From Paenibacillus allorhizosphaerae (GTDB lineage Bacteria; Bacillota; Bacilli; Paenibacillales; NBRC-103111), in NCBI RefSeq assembly GCF_910594985.1, contig NZ_CAJVCE010000011.1, forward strand, positions 1 through 64,000: a DNA stretch of 64,000 nt, read 5' to 3'. Made by a program: the position numbers and the translations under genes. This document shows positions 62,983-64,000 of this stretch, piece by piece. The notes below the pieces were generated by a model. That model was given only the letters and a program-made list of their open reading frames with translations. It did no database searches and was not told the origin of the DNA. The first letter of the stretch is position 1. Each line of letters opens with the position of its first letter.

Positions 62983-63011
62983 TTGACGCTCCCAACATGC
63001 GGGAGTACAAT
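62983..63011 (+). promoter_or_regulatory. sdhC promoter
   Basis: TTGACG (62983-62988) and TACAAT (63006-63011) with a 17-base spacer. The spacer is itself a dyad, CTCCC-AACATGC-GGGAG, that could be a repressor site. Confidence 0.8.
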
Positions 63012-63069
63012 GGTAGATGGTTTTGACGATGCGGTGACAAGCCTTAATTTAAGGGGGGAATGAAATTCA

Positions 63070-63723
63070 ATGTTCAAAAACTCGTATTATTCACGAAAGC
63101 TGCATTCATTGTTGGGGGTCATTCCGGTCGGGTTCTTTTTGATCGAACACCTGCTGACAAACTATTCGGCGGTCAAGGGCGGTCATGAGGGCTTCCTGGA
63201 ACACGTCGAATGGCTTCACGGATTGCCGTTAGTACTGCTTTTGGAAATTGTCGGCATCTGGATTCCGCTGGCGTATCATGCGATTTACGGCTTGTATGTA
63301 GCGTACACGGCTAAAAACAACGTAAACAACTACGGTTACTTCCGCAACCAAATGTTTTTTCTGCAGCGGGTTACCGGGGTACTCACGTTCCTGTTCGTTG
63401 CATGGCATTTTTTCCAAACACGGTTTCAAATTACGCTCGGCCTGCCTCAGGAACATATCGGTATGCGTATGAACGAGATTGCAAGCAATCCCGTTTATTT
63501 TGTGCTGTACTGCATCGGGATCGTTTCCGCCGTGTTCCACTTCAGCAACGGCATGTGGTCTTTCCTCGTTAGCTGGGGCATAACGGTCGGCCCGCGTGCG
63601 CAGCGCGTGTCCACGTACGTCTGGATGGGCGTGTTCGTAGTCATGTCGATTATGTTCATTATGTCTTTGTCGGCTTTCGTGGATCCGCAGTTCCAAGAGA
63701 TGCCGAAAGTAGCGAAAGGTTAA
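63070..63723 (+). CDS. sdhC: Succinate dehydrogenase cytochrome b558 subunit SdhC
   Basis: 217 residues, five membrane helices, the Bacillus-type di-heme single-subunit anchor. Heme-ligand histidines lie in GFFLIEHLL, PLAYHAIYG, VAWHFFQTR and AVFHFSNG. It carries electrons from the SdhAB module to menaquinone. ATG follows AAGGGGGG by 10 bases. Sixteen bases before sdhA, so one operon. Confidence 0.95.
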   Translation: MFKNSYYSRKLHSLLGVIPVGFFLIEHLLTNYSAVKGGHEGFLEHVEWLHGLPLVLLLEIVGIWIPLAYHAIYGLYVAYTAKNNVNNYGYFRNQMFFLQRVTGVLTFLFVAWHFFQTRFQITLGLPQEHIGMRMNEIASNPVYFVLYCIGIVSAVFHFSNGMWSFLVSWGITVGPRAQRVSTYVWMGVFVVMSIMFIMSLSAFVDPQFQEMPKVAKG

Positions 63724-63739
63724 GGGGGAGAAAGCGAAC

Positions 63740-64000
63740 ATGGCGAATTCTAAAATCATCGTAGTCGGCGGAGGTCTCGCAGGCTTAATGGCCACCGTGA
63801 AGGCAGCAGAAGCCGGAGTTCACGTAGACCTGTTCTCCTTGGTGCCTGTGAAGCGATCCCACTCCGTATGCGCGCAAGGCGGCATCAACGGAGCTGTAAA
63901 TACAAAAGGGGAAGGCGACTCTCCGTGGGAACATTTTGACGATACCGTATACGGGGGCGACTTCCTCGCGAACCAGCCGCTCGTTAAGGCGATGTGCGAA
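63740..64000 (+). CDS. sdhA: Succinate dehydrogenase flavoprotein subunit SdhA, 5' part
   Basis: First 87 codons, open to the window edge. FAD-binding GGGLAGLMA and the segment RSHSVCAQGGINGA, whose His carries the covalent FAD, are diagnostic. Oxidises succinate to fumarate at the inner membrane face. ATG after AGGGGGAG. Truncated by the window; sdhB is expected downstream. Confidence 0.95.
   Translation, partial: MANSKIIVVGGGLAGLMATVKAAEAGVHVDLFSLVPVKRSHSVCAQGGINGAVNTKGEGDSPWEHFDDTVYGGDFLANQPLVKAMCE

Noticed and set aside
1-64000. Searched by eye for tRNA, rRNA, IS elements, prophage and attachment sites
   Set aside because: No transposase, integrase or phage genes, no rRNA segments and no convincing tRNA cloverleaf were found.

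Overview
The window looks like chromosomal DNA of an aerobic, endospore-forming Firmicute of the Paenibacillaceae (Paenibacillus/Cohnella type). The signs are purine-rich Shine-Dalgarno sites with many TTG/GTG starts, a Bacillus-like gene neighbourhood (yutI-yuzB-yutJ, yumB, yumC, yuiB), sporulation regulators (Sda, a Spo0E-type phosphatase), the Gram-positive heme enzymes HemQ and CtaA, and a YesM/YesN sensor pair controlling a carbohydrate ABC operon, a very common arrangement in Paenibacillus. I saw no rRNA, tRNA, insertion sequence, prophage or CRISPR array.

Layout. 1-4.8 kb: a truncated secreted protein, an MFS transporter, small membrane proteins, a membrane-anchored transglutaminase-like protein and a HAD phosphatase. 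4.8-6.9 kb: a class B penicillin-binding protein. 7.0-10.7 kb: an MntABCD-type metal ABC importer whose promoter carries an MntR-like box. 11.1-19.6 kb: YesM/YesN two-component system, nucleoside hydrolase, sugar-type ABC importer and ribokinase-like kinase, together a plausible (ribo)nucleoside or ribose scavenging unit. 19.9-26.9 kb (minus strand): a BtrH-like protein, a frameshifted WYL regulator, a heterodimeric YheI/YheH-type multidrug exporter and a TIM-barrel isomerase/epimerase. 27.1-32.4 kb: asparagine synthetase behind an array of three hairpin repeats, a Cof-type phosphatase, a DUF456 protein and a MurJ/YtgP-like flippase. 32.5-39.5 kb: DUF2515 protein, stalk-domain lipoprotein, SPFH protein with a ribbon-helix-helix partner, thioredoxin-like protein, heme A synthase and a HEPN-domain protein. 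39.5-50.5 kb: short-chain reductase, Fe-S proteins (NifU-like, HesB/IscA), two NDH-2-type flavoproteins, ferredoxin-NADP reductase, aminofutalosine synthase MqnE, Spo0E-like protein, sda with a DnaA-box cluster, HemQ and YuiB. 50.6-56.4 kb: DnaB-DnaI helicase-loading proteins, thioredoxin, a second hairpin-repeat array, and an enlarged UvrC. 56.4-62.8 kb: CPBP protease, then a c-di-AMP (ydaO-type) riboswitch ahead of KtrB-KtrA, a cation/proton antiporter and a LysR regulator. 63.0 kb to the end: start of the sdhCAB operon.

Common threads are electron transport and redox (sdh, two NDH-2-type proteins, YumC, CtaA, HemQ, MqnE, a Rex-like box), ion homeostasis (Mn, K+), replication and its link to sporulation (DnaB/DnaI, DnaA boxes, Sda), and cell-wall synthesis (PBP, MurJ-like flippase).

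The most interesting apparently undescribed element is a family of 45-48 bp tandem repeats, each able to fold into a two-stage hairpin with covarying stem positions. There are three copies in front of asnB and four between trxA and its terminator. All functional assignments come from reading motifs and context; no database search was possible.
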